The notes under the pieces are model-generated. The model ran no database searches and was not told where the DNA came from. It saw only the letters and a list, made by a program, of their open reading frames with translations. A DNA stretch of 64,000 bases, taken from assembly GCF_003315035.1 (NCBI RefSeq), contig NZ_QNRE01000015.1, forward strand, positions 62,001 through 126,000, in the 5' to 3' direction. The DNA is from Nocardia puris (GTDB lineage Bacteria; Actinomycetota; Actinomycetes; Mycobacteriales; Mycobacteriaceae). The position numbers and the translations under genes were made by a program. This document shows, in pieces, positions 15,884 to 23,877 of this stretch (position 1 is the first letter of the stretch; the number at the start of each line of letters is the position of its first letter).

Positions 15884-16667
15884 ATGCCGGTTCACATGGC
15901 CGGCCAACCCGCCGACATCGACGCCATCAACGCCCTCGCCGCCAAGCACGGTCTGCGGGTGATCGAGGACGCCGCCCACGCGTTCGGCGCCGAGTCCGGC
16001 GGCAAGATGATCGGCCAAACCGGCGACATGGCCGCGTTCAGCTTCTACCCGACCAAGAATATGACCACCATCGAAGGCGGATTGCTGGTCACTGACGACG
16101 ACGATCTTGCCGAACGGGCGCGGGTGCTGTCGTTGCACGGCATCAGCCGCGACGCCTGGAACCGGTACGCGCCCAACGGGTCACCGCACTGGGAACTGCT
16201 CGAGCCCGGGTTCAAATACAACATCCCCGACGTCTCGGCCGCGGTCGGGCTGCACCAACTCCCACGTCTGGAAGGGTTCATCGCCACCCGCGCCCGCTAC
16301 GCCGACCTCTACGACCAGCTGCTCGCCGGCGTACCCGGGATCCGGCGCCCGACGCGACTGCCTGGTGTCCGCCACACCCATCACCTGTATGTGATCCAGC
16401 TCGACCTCGACGTGCTCACCGTCGACCGTGATCAGTTCATCGAGGCCCTGCGCGCGGAAGGAATCGGTGTCGGTGTGCACTTCATTTCCCTGCACCTTCA
16501 GCCGTACCATCAGCGGGTTCGCGGCATCGACCCCGGCGCAGTTCCCAGTTGCGCGGGATGTCTCGGCCCGGATCATCTCGCTGCCGCTGTACCCGAAGAT
16601 GACCGTCACCGATGTCGGTGACGTCGCCGCCGCGGTGACCAAGCTCGCCACGGCCTACCACCGCTAG
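15884..16667 (+). pseudogene. DegT/DnrJ/EryC1/StrS aminotransferase, truncated and frameshifted
   Basis: Matches the central part of a PLP sugar aminotransferase: PVHMAGQPADIDAINALAAKHGLRVIEDAAHAFGAE, the catalytic-lysine block AAFSFYPTKNMTTIEGG, ALLEPGFKYNIPDVSAAVGL-like core and GVGVHFISLHLQP. About 120 N-terminal residues are missing. After HLQPYHQ the expected ending (FPVARDVSARIISLPLYPKMT ... LATAYHR, stop 16667) is in the next frame, so there is an indel at about 16505-16545. Such enzymes make amino sugars; here it is dead. Confidence 0.8.
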
Positions 16668-16683
16668 CGAAAGGGCGCATCCC

Positions 16684-17103
16684 GTGAAAAGTGAAGGCAC
16701 CCAGATCATCCTGCTCAACGATCGCCGCGAAGTCCTCATGTACCTACGCGACGACAAAACCGAGATCGCCTATCCGAACCAGTGGTCTTTGCTGGGCGGG
16801 ATGATCGAGGCGGGCGAAACACCGTTGGAAACGATCGTGCGCGAGATCGATGAAGAGATCGGTGTCGTGCTCGATCCCAGCGAAGTCGATCACGTCTGTA
16901 CTCGTGACCTGCATTTCGGGGTCGAGCACACCTTCCACGCCCGCGTGAGTTTCGAAATCGAGGACGTCGTCCTCACCGAAGGCCAAGGGCTGCGTTGGTT
17001 CACCGAGCAGGACGCTGCGGCGACCGACCTCGCCTACGAAGACAACGCCATGCTCGCCGACTTCTTTGCGGGCTTGCCAGAGACGACCACTGCGACCCAG
17101 TAG
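16684..17103 (+). CDS. NUDIX hydrolase
   Basis: 139 aa, GTG 16684 after a GAAAGGGCG ribosome binding site. The NUDIX box is GGMIEAGETPLETIVREIDEEIG, matching G-x5-E-x7-REUxEExGU. It would hydrolyse a nucleoside diphosphate linked to another group. Starts 17 bp after the dead aminotransferase; it appears to be the only intact gene left of that cluster. Specificity cannot be inferred. Confidence 0.85.
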   Translation: MKSEGTQIILLNDRREVLMYLRDDKTEIAYPNQWSLLGGMIEAGETPLETIVREIDEEIGVVLDPSEVDHVCTRDLHFGVEHTFHARVSFEIEDVVLTEGQGLRWFTEQDAAATDLAYEDNAMLADFFAGLPETTTATQ

Positions 17104-17329
17104 CGCCACCGGCTGACGACCGTGGGCCCGGACCGATCAATGCCGTCGTCGCGCGGCGGGATCGGTCCGGGCCTGCCACCGGATCAACACCTCCGCCGGT
17201 GGCGGCCGTGCTCGAAGGCGCTGCGCGCGAACAACTTCAGGGTGTCGGTGTCGCGTGCCACACTGGCACAGAGATCGTGAGCGAGACCGGCCACATCAAC
17301 GACGGCCGGCCAAAGGCGGGGAGGTCGCT

Positions 17330-17989
17330 GTGCTGTTGTTGGTCAACCAGGACACGGAGTTGTCGACCGCGGAGCAGCGGTTCGCCGAATGGGTCGGGTG
17401 GAGCCCGGCTCAGCCCGGGGTGGCGTTGCTCAACGTCGATGTTCCCCATCGTGGTCGCAGTCGCCAGCTCGACGCGCTGATCTGGACCAAGCAGCGCTGT
17501 ATCGCGGTTGAGATCAAGGGATTCCGCAGTCAACAGCACGGCACGCTCGTCGTGCCGCCGAACGGGCCCTGGTTGATGGAGGACGGGCAGATCGCCGACA
17601 TCTACGGCAACACCTACAACCACAACCCCATCAGCCAAGTCCGCACGAACACCTTGGCGATGAAGAACTGGGCCAGCCAGGTGACCCACCGGGGATGTTT
17701 CGTCTACGGCCTGGTCGTGGTGATGTTGCTTCCTGGGCAGCATGTTCCGTCCCTGGACGTCCACGCTCACCCGGAGAAGACCGACATCGTGGTCGAAGAC
17801 TTCGACGTGTTCCGCTACTACCTCCACCGGCTGGAAAACCAGAAAGTGCAGTGGAGTGCCGACCAGGTGCACGCGATGCTGACCCGCCTGGGCGTCGCGC
17901 ACCTCTACGGCGGCCGCCGCGACGTTATCGCCACAGCGCTCGGCGAGTCGACCCGCACCCAACTCACCGGCGATTCCTATCCGTTCTAG
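17330..17989 (+). CDS. NERD (nuclease-related) domain protein
   Basis: 219 aa. GTG 17330 with GGGGAGG 5 nt upstream. The N-terminal half has the NERD/restriction-endonuclease-like order: STAEQRFAEW helix, LLNVDVPHRGRSRQLDALIW (acidic Asp) and RCIAVEIKGF (E-x-K). NERD domains are thought to act on DNA. Convergent and overlapping by 4 bp with the minus-strand gene at 17986. Stand-alone, no helicase fused. Confidence 0.75.
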   Translation: MLLLVNQDTELSTAEQRFAEWVGWSPAQPGVALLNVDVPHRGRSRQLDALIWTKQRCIAVEIKGFRSQQHGTLVVPPNGPWLMEDGQIADIYGNTYNHNPISQVRTNTLAMKNWASQVTHRGCFVYGLVVVMLLPGQHVPSLDVHAHPEKTDIVVEDFDVFRYYLHRLENQKVQWSADQVHAMLTRLGVAHLYGGRRDVIATALGESTRTQLTGDSYPF

Positions 17990-18609
17990 CCGCTACGCCA
18001 CTGAATCGGCCACTTCTGGAACAGATCCTCGATCGGCTCCGAGTTGCCGAGGGCGCGTTCGTATTCCACGAAGCACTGCGCGAGCGCGCTACGTAATGCC
18101 CGGATCACCGCAGCGTCTCGCTCCTGCTCCTCGCCGTAATGGCGGCCATGCGAGAACTCCTTGGCCACGTCGACTCCGCTCGGTGGTGTGGCAACCGGGA
18201 TGGCCAGTGGGTCCGGGCTGATCAGGTCGGGTGGGCCACCCGGGGCCAGGAACCGGCCATGGATGAGGACGTAGAACAGTTCGCCGCGCTCGGTGAACAA
18301 CACATCCGAACCATGTGACCGGCCGCCGTACGGCGGCACGATCCAGCAGCGCTGTTCGTCGATCACGACGTAGCGCTTCCCGTCGACGTCGGTGACACCG
18401 GAGCTCGTACGTTCGAACAGCTTCTTGGGCCGCGCCAGCTGCAACCTCAACCCCTCGGGCAGAGCACGGAACTGCTCGGAGGCCTCGGCCAGGACATGAG
18501 TGACCTGTTCAGCGAGTGCATCCTTGGAGCGCTGGTCGGATTGCGCAATGTCGATGCGCCACTCGGCATCTCGGCGCGCCGAGGCGAGCGCATCGTCAAA
18601 ATTACTCAT
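17986..18609 (-). CDS. Hypothetical protein (207 aa)
   Basis: Starts ATG 18609 (MSNFDDALASARRDAEWRI) with a helical coiled-coil-like N-terminal third, then a beta-rich middle containing RYVVIDEQRCWIVPPYGG and LFTERGELFYVLIHGRFL. Family not recognised. The 3' ends of this gene and the NERD gene overlap tail to tail by 4 bp, so they are not co-transcribed. Confidence 0.7.
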   Translation of the reverse strand: MSNFDDALASARRDAEWRIDIAQSDQRSKDALAEQVTHVLAEASEQFRALPEGLRLQLARPKKLFERTSSGVTDVDGKRYVVIDEQRCWIVPPYGGRSHGSDVLFTERGELFYVLIHGRFLAPGGPPDLISPDPLAIPVATPPSGVDVAKEFSHGRHYGEEQERDAAVIRALRSALAQCFVEYERALGNSEPIEDLFQKWPIQWRSG

Positions 18610-19017
18610 CGCCGCAGCCTATCCCGACCCACTGACATCCATCCCCTGAGCAGGGACAATACCGCTGAACGGGACTGTTCCTCCACAGGCCCCTGTCCGC
18701 GGGCGTTTCAGTTCAGTTCAGCTGACCCAGCCAACACGATCGCGATCCCGCGCCAGATCCGGGAGGTCGAACAGCAGGTCCACTCCCAGCGGCTGCACCA
18801 GCTCGGCATCCTGCGCAAAGTCGGTCTCGCCGAGGCGCTGGCCGGAGCGCTCGACACCGAAGTCGCCCGCGCCCTGCACGATCCGCTCATCGCCAGCCAG
18901 ACGGTGGCACGATCACTTCGCCACACTGGCTGCGGACCGTATTCGCCGCGCCGCGAACACGATGCCCGTCAGCGCGTGGCGGTCCCCGCGCATCGGTCTC
19001 ACCAGGTGTTGCCGGGG
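18610..19017. other. Intergenic region with a probable gene fragment
   Basis: The plus strand around 18745-18910 has about 55 codons of coding-like sequence (IREVEQQVHSQRLHQLGILRK, LAEALAGALDTEVARALHDP) without a start or a proper end, then loses coding character. I take it as a remnant of an unidentified gene. No promoters or RNA genes seen. Confidence 0.35.
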
Positions 19018-19187
19018 TCATCCGATGACCGCGTTCATGTTGGTGCCCGCGCTGGTCGCGATGACGCCGCCGATCATGGCCCCGGCGACCATCTTCGGCG
19101 ATTCCAGGCCGGCGGTGCCTCCGGGGACGGATTGCCGATCTGGGCCACCAGGTCGACGGCGAAGTGGGTGATGGTGTCGGGGGTCAT
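19018..19187 (-). pseudogene. Small membrane protein, possibly frameshifted
   Basis: ATG 19187 follows GGAAGGAAACC and reads MTPDTITHFAVDLVAQIGNP; the continuation that looks like a protein (SVPGGTAGLESPKMVAGAM, IGGVIATSAGTNMNAVIG, stop 19018) is in another frame, with one indel expected near 19125. The reconstructed product of about 57 aa has one membrane helix. Could also be two overlapping short reading frames. Confidence 0.4.
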
Positions 19188-19346
19188 GGTTTCCTTCCCG
19201 ATCGGGCGCGGCGGGCTTGGCGGGGTCCGACGCTGCGGTGGCGGGCGTGGGTCGGTGTCCGGTTTCCGGGGGGTGAGCGCGACGGCGACCGCGGCCAGCA
19301 GCGCGACGACGATGACGGCCGTGACCAGCCATGACGTTGCCGACAT
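19074..19346 (-). CDS. Small membrane protein (90 aa)
   Basis: ATG 19346 overlaps the upstream stop (TGATG). Residues 5-25 are a membrane helix (SWLVTAVIVVALLAAVAVAL), followed by a Pro/Arg-rich tail. The same frame reads through the start of the next small gene and ends at 19074, so the true C-terminus may be altered by the indel described for 19018-19187. Analogous in size and position to the 44-aa membrane protein at 3186-3320: both operons pair a nucleoside-hydrolase-like gene with a tiny membrane protein. Confidence 0.5.
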   Translation of the reverse strand: MSATSWLVTAVIVVALLAAVAVALTPRKPDTDPRPPPQRRTPPSPPRPIGKETMTPDTITHFAVDLVAQIGNPSPEAPPAWNRRRWSPGP

Positions 19347-20380
19347 CACGGGTACTCCTCGAGGTAGTTGGCCGAGAACAGCGGCGCGCGAGGGATGGCG
19401 GGTACCGCGAACGCGGTGGTGAGCAGGCGCGCGTGCGCGGCGAGGCGGGTGCGGTGGGCGCGGCGTTGGGTCCGGAACGCGCTCAGGTCTTCCTGTGAGA
19501 GGTGACCGTGCTCGTGATGCCACTGCCCGTGGTCGAGGATGGCGGTGAGGGTGACCTCACCGAGCACGTCTTCCAGGAGCTGGCGCGCGGTGGGGTCGGT
19601 GGTGTCGGCGAGATCGAGCGCCACCGCCTGCGCGGCCAGCCGGATCGCGGTGGCTTGGGCGGCCATCTCGGCCGCCGCCTCCGGGCCGGCGGCGTCGAGC
19701 CGGTCGAGGTCGCCCGCGGTTCGGTCGGCGGCGATTCCGTCTTCGCGGGCGATGAGAATGTCGGCACCCGGCCACGACAACTCGGCTCCGGGCAGCCGTG
19801 CGTGACGCAGGTCGGCGCGCGAGCCCGCCACGACGCGCAGGACGCGGTTGGCGCCTTCGGCGGTACGGATGGACCCGACACCGCCGAGCAGGTCGGCGAT
19901 CCGGTTGGCGCGCAGGTGGGCGTGGGCGCCGGTGTCGTCGTGGACGGTCATGATCGCCGACAGCGCGATGTCCGACAATAACGGCTTGGCCAGCATCACC
20001 AACAGTGCGAAATCGGTTGTGCTGGTGGATGATTCACTCATCGTCGCCGCGCGCAGAGTGCGCAGGCGGCGACCGAGCGCGGTCGCGGCGTATACCGGGC
20101 CCAGCTGGGTGGCGAGGTCCTCGTCGATCGAGTCGCGGTCGATGAGCCGTACGCCGCCGACCTCGCGCTGGTGGGCGTAGGACACCAGCGCGGCGAGTGC
20201 GCCGCGCGCGGCGGCGATCGAGGCGTTACCCAGGTCCAGGCGGCCGTCGGTGAAATCACCGGCGCCGACAGCGAAGTGGGCGGAGTGGCCCTCGGGCAGG
20301 ACCAGCGTGCCGTCGACGACCCGGGCGCCGGGCACGAGCAGCCCGTCGAACGGGACGAACGCGCCACAGCGCCCACTCAT
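19346..20380 (-). CDS. Hypothetical protein (344 aa)
   Basis: ATG 20380 overlaps the nucleoside hydrolase stop by 4 bp (ATGA), so the two are translationally coupled. The N-terminus is beta-rich (FDGLLVPGARVVDGTLVLPEGH), the rest helical and alanine-rich with HHEHGHLSQEDLSAF near the C-terminus. No membrane segment. No known family recognised. Its fixed position behind the hydrolase suggests it works with it. Confidence 0.7.
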   Translation of the reverse strand: MSGRCGAFVPFDGLLVPGARVVDGTLVLPEGHSAHFAVGAGDFTDGRLDLGNASIAAARGALAALVSYAHQREVGGVRLIDRDSIDEDLATQLGPVYAATALGRRLRTLRAATMSESSTSTTDFALLVMLAKPLLSDIALSAIMTVHDDTGAHAHLRANRIADLLGGVGSIRTAEGANRVLRVVAGSRADLRHARLPGAELSWPGADILIAREDGIAADRTAGDLDRLDAAGPEAAAEMAAQATAIRLAAQAVALDLADTTDPTARQLLEDVLGEVTLTAILDHGQWHHEHGHLSQEDLSAFRTQRRAHRTRLAAHARLLTTAFAVPAIPRAPLFSANYLEEYP

Positions 20381-21348
20381 CGCAGCACCTCCCCACGCGC
20401 GAATTCTGTTGCGGTGTCAGGGATCTTGTGTGCACCGAGCGGAAGGCACCCCGACATCCAGGTATGGAACGCGATCAGATCGATCCGGGTCGACACCTCG
20501 ACCGACGCGCCGCGAGGCACCCGATACATGCGCGCGTCCGCCGCGACACGGATCGTCTCCGCCGCGGACTCCACGACGCCAGGCACACCCAGCGCCCACG
20601 CCAGTACGAGGGGATCGGCCATCCAGCTGCCCGGCCGCCACGACGAATCACCCACCGTGCTCGACGGCCGACGCGCGAACCACCCCTCGGCGTTCGCCGC
20701 GACCACGGCCGTCTCCGTGGGCGCGTCCGGGCCGGTGAGCCATCCCACCAGCGGCGAGTCCAGTGTCAACCGCAGCCGCGAATCGTTGGTGTGGGTCGAC
20801 AGCAGCAGCTTCGGCGCCGGCACCATCCGCAGGACCAGGCCCGCCGCCGCGGGGTCCAGCCTGAGATTGTGGGAGGCGCGCGACATGTCCCGATACGCGT
20901 CAAGCCATCCACCCATCTGAAACAGGGAGCTCGCCTCGGCGAGATCGGGCCTGGCCACCAGCACGCGCGCCACGTCGGTCAACGGCGCCATCCCCACAAC
21001 GATCGGTGACTGCTCGCACAAGTCGACCAAAGCATCCACCACCGCCGATTCGACAGCGCCAGAAGAGATGTCGGGGACCAGATAGTCAGGCAGAACGAAC
21101 CGCTGCGGCGATCCCGGCAACTCCGAGCCCGCCACTACCCGGGCGTCCTCACGCCCTAATCCGTCGAGGAAGGCGCGCAGCACACGGGCACGGCGCCCGC
21201 CCGGATCATCAGCCGACACCACCACCAGCCGATCGCGGCCCACAACGCGCGCCGCGATCCAGATCGCGATCACGTCATCGAGGTCATACAGCGCGTCGGT
21301 CACAATGACCACGACGGCGGTCGACCGGAATGCCCATGGATTCACCAC
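20377..21348 (-). CDS. Nucleoside hydrolase-like protein
   Basis: 323 aa. GTG 21348 or GTG 21345; an AGGAG box lies 4 or 7 nt upstream, which favours 21345. The N-terminal VIVTDALYDLDDVIAIW keeps the Asp pattern of the D-x-DPGxDD calcium site of inosine/uridine-preferring nucleoside hydrolases; VGMAPLTDVARVL corresponds to the GPLTN loop, and SWMADPLVLAWALG to the C-terminal MHDP region, with the final Asp kept but the His replaced by Ala. The His loss argues for altered chemistry or substrate. First gene of the operon running to 19018, divergent from an HTH regulator. Confidence 0.75.
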   Translation of the reverse strand: MVNPWAFRSTAVVVIVTDALYDLDDVIAIWIAARVVGRDRLVVVSADDPGGRRARVLRAFLDGLGREDARVVAGSELPGSPQRFVLPDYLVPDISSGAVESAVVDALVDLCEQSPIVVGMAPLTDVARVLVARPDLAEASSLFQMGGWLDAYRDMSRASHNLRLDPAAAGLVLRMVPAPKLLLSTHTNDSRLRLTLDSPLVGWLTGPDAPTETAVVAANAEGWFARRPSSTVGDSSWRPGSWMADPLVLAWALGVPGVVESAAETIRVAADARMYRVPRGASVEVSTRIDLIAFHTWMSGCLPLGAHKIPDTATEFARGEVLR

Positions 21349-21465
21349 GCTGCTCCTGCATCTCGCACTGGATGTTCGGAACCCGCCGCGGCTGGTTCCG
21401 GGAATGGGTTCCTAGTGAAAATCGTGGCCTGTCAGCAGCATCGGGAGGAACGGCACACTGTGGGT

Positions 21466-21496
21466 GTAGCGTGGGCGTACCGTAGGCATTTCCCAG
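21466..21496 (+). promoter_or_regulatory. Conserved upstream element, copy 1
   Basis: GTAGCGTGGGCGTACCGTAG followed by GCATTTCCCAG, nearly identical to 36731-36762 upstream of the related HTH gene at 36792. It contains TAGCGT and TACCGT boxes that could serve as -10 elements, and ends 25 nt before ATG 21522. Probably promoter plus operator for this HTH family. Confidence 0.6.
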
Positions 21497-21521
21497 TTCA
21501 GGAGCGGGAATTAGGGGCCGC

Positions 21522-22904
21522 ATGATACGAGGGCAGGCGTGGACCGGCTTCGAAGCTGCCGTGTTGCAGGAGGCGATGAGGCAACCGGTTCGGCAGTTCG
21601 CCACGATGCTTGGCGTCGAGACCACCACGATCAGCAATTGGAGGTCGGGACTGAGCGCGGTCAAACTCCGCGCGCACACCCAATCACTCCTCGACACCGC
21701 CTACGCCCAACGAGCCACGCCGGAAGACCGGGAACGTTTCGAACAGCTTGTGGCCGAAGGCGAAGCCGCCTGGCGTGCGCGCCACGCGAAAGGCATGCAG
21801 CGCAACAACTCCGGCGCAAGCGTTGAGAACGCGCCGAGCGTTGACCCGGACACGGTGCCTGCTGCGACGCTACCCAAGCCAGCAGCGGCCAGCAGCAACG
21901 CCCCACTGGCACAGGTCGACGACTTCGCGGCCTTGGTACCTGACGTCGAAGCCGCGTTCTGGGCCGCAGGAAACGGTCCCGACTCGGGGCCATTGCGCTC
22001 GATTTCTACGCTCGTAGCCGCAACCCGGGCGGTCACGCAACTCAACATGGCCGGCGAGTACACCACCCTCGCGCTGCTTGTCGGGCCGTTGATCACCGAC
22101 CTCTACCGGCACGCCCGTGAAGGCGCGGCCGAAGATCAGCGTGTCGCCTGGGACTTGTTGACTCAGGTCGCGTTCGACGCCTCGGTGGTGATGCGTGCCA
22201 GCGGACACATCTCGGTCGCCTGGACCGCCGCGCGAGCCGCCGAAGAGGCTGCACGCACCATCAACAGCGGACCGGGAGCCGCTGCTGCGGCCTTCGTCAG
22301 CAGCCAGGTCCAACTTGCGCGACCGGCCTCGGCGAAGGCCGCGCTGCATCACGTCGAACACACGGCCGCTGTCCTGAGTGCGCGAACACGCACGGCCAAC
22401 GAGGTGCAAACGGTAGGGATGCTGCACCTGCAGGCGGCGCTGGCGACCGCCGCCACCGGCGGCGACCCTCGTGACCACCTGGAACACGCCGCCGAGTACG
22501 CGGCACGCCTCGACCGCCCTATCACCGCCGACAGCTCAACCATCGTCGCCAACCCCACGTTCGGCTCATCGAACGTTGCCCTGTGGAAGATGTCCATCGC
22601 TATGGAAGCCCAGGAACCAGACGTCGTGCTCGACCTGGCCAAGAAACTCCATCCGCAAACCCTGCCGACCCCGGGCAGAACTGCCCAGTACTGGGTCGAA
22701 ATCGGACGCGCAGCGGCCTCGATCCGGGCTGATGAAGCCGCCCTCGAAGCCTTCTTGCGCGCGGAAAGCACTGCGCCGGAACACTTCCGGAACACCGATG
22801 CCGTGCATGATGCCCTTGCCCAGTTGATGCGGGAAGCCAAGCGTGGCCTCACCGCGGGCAAACTGGGCGAACTCGCCCACCGTGTAGGCGTAGTGGTGGC
22901 GTAG
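21522..22904 (+). CDS. WTGFEA-family HTH regulator with helical-repeat domain
   Basis: 460 aa. Residues 5-90 are an HTH with WTGFEAAVLQEAMRQ, VRQFATMLGVETTTISNWRSG and the linker RATPEDRERFEQLVAEGEAAW. This part is closely similar to 36792-38129. A Pro/Ala/Ser-rich linker (about 105-140) leads to an all-helical region of TPR character (about 145-455). The 5' region carries the conserved element at 21466. Likely controls the divergent nucleoside-hydrolase operon and the flavoprotein 38 bp downstream. Confidence 0.8.
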   Translation: MIRGQAWTGFEAAVLQEAMRQPVRQFATMLGVETTTISNWRSGLSAVKLRAHTQSLLDTAYAQRATPEDRERFEQLVAEGEAAWRARHAKGMQRNNSGASVENAPSVDPDTVPAATLPKPAAASSNAPLAQVDDFAALVPDVEAAFWAAGNGPDSGPLRSISTLVAATRAVTQLNMAGEYTTLALLVGPLITDLYRHAREGAAEDQRVAWDLLTQVAFDASVVMRASGHISVAWTAARAAEEAARTINSGPGAAAAAFVSSQVQLARPASAKAALHHVEHTAAVLSARTRTANEVQTVGMLHLQAALATAATGGDPRDHLEHAAEYAARLDRPITADSSTIVANPTFGSSNVALWKMSIAMEAQEPDVVLDLAKKLHPQTLPTPGRTAQYWVEIGRAAASIRADEAALEAFLRAESTAPEHFRNTDAVHDALAQLMREAKRGLTAGKLGELAHRVGVVVA

Positions 22905-22942
22905 CCCACGACGGAGCCCGACGTAACTGCCATGATGGCCTC

Positions 22943-23476
22943 ATGACAGAGCGCACTAGGGTGCTGTATGCCATCGTGACCGGCGCGTCACCCGCCGACA
23001 CGGTCCGCGAACTGGTCAAACTCGCCCAATCCGACGGCTGGGACGTGTGCGTCGTCGCCTCACCGAACGGCGCCCGATTCCTCGACATCGAACAACTGGA
23101 AGCGCAGACGACTCACCCAGTGCGCTGGGAGTTCAAACAGCCAGGAACCGAGGACCTCCTGCCTCCGGCCGACGCAATCATCGCAGCGCCACTGACCACG
23201 AACTCGATGGCGAAATGGGCAGCCGGTATCGGTGACACCTTGCCGCTCGCGCTGTTGATCGAAGCCGTCGGTGGCGGACTGCCCGTCGTCGCGATCCCCC
23301 ACGCTAAACAGGAACAGATGAACTTCCCGGCTGTGCGTGAGGCGCGGGTCCGGCTGGCAGAGTGGGGCGTGCGGTTCGTTCGCATCACCGACGACGGCGA
23401 CACCGGACCACTCCCCTGGACGCAAGCACTGAGCGTGCTGCGTGAATCGTTAGCCGCTAACCTCCATCGGAACTAG
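22943..23476 (+). CDS. Flavoprotein of the HFCD (PPC decarboxylase-like) family
   Basis: 177 aa. RVLYAIVTGASPADTVRELV, then GWDVCVVASPNGARFLD, then the FMN-binding core DAIIAAPLTTNSMAKWAAGIGDTLPLALL and LPVVAIPHAKQEQMNFPAV. This matches the homo-oligomeric flavin-containing Cys decarboxylase fold, including the N-S-xxKWAxGI-D-L element. Size is that of stand-alone CoaC/EpiD-type enzymes, which oxidatively decarboxylate C-terminal Cys groups; but the active-site His motif is not evident, so substrate is open. Downstream of an HTH regulator. Confidence 0.75.
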   Translation: MTERTRVLYAIVTGASPADTVRELVKLAQSDGWDVCVVASPNGARFLDIEQLEAQTTHPVRWEFKQPGTEDLLPPADAIIAAPLTTNSMAKWAAGIGDTLPLALLIEAVGGGLPVVAIPHAKQEQMNFPAVREARVRLAEWGVRFVRITDDGDTGPLPWTQALSVLRESLAANLHRN

Positions 23477-23877
23477 TTGTCGCCTGCCAGGGTGCCTGGC
23501 AGCAGCCGACATGAAGGTGCGCGCCTGAAGCCGGGCATGAGCTGCTCGACTGCGGGCGTTCCACGAACAGATCACGGTTTGCGAGTCGACGCGGTCGAAG
23601 GCGGCTTCGCTGTAGGACTGGCCTGGCGCTGGGGGTGTACGACGCGGAGCCGCGTCCGGGCAGGTCGTGTCGTTGACAGGTCGGTCAGTCGGAGTCGTTC
23701 GGTGACTGTGTCGCTGCTTGCTGCGGTCAGCATGGCCCAGACCATGCCTGTGGGGTCGTGATGGTCGGTGAGGCCGCGGGCGGTGGTCGCGATCACCAGG
23801 CCGGGGTCGCCGTGGCCGAGGGCGCGATGTAGGGCGGTGCGTAGCCTCCGCAACACGATCCTCGAACACGTGGGCGC
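23477..23877 (-). pseudogene. Decayed hypothetical gene
   Basis: Coding-like minus-strand sequence begins at 23856 (LRRLRTALHRALGHGDPG, TDHHDPTGMVWAMLTAASS, TERLRLTDLSTT) and seems to continue in another frame to about 23480 (PGQSYSEAAFDRVDSQTVICSW, then RLQARTFMSAAARHPG). I infer one indel near 23650. Not recognised. It fills the 400-bp gap between the flavoprotein and the HisRS-like gene. Confidence 0.35.
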
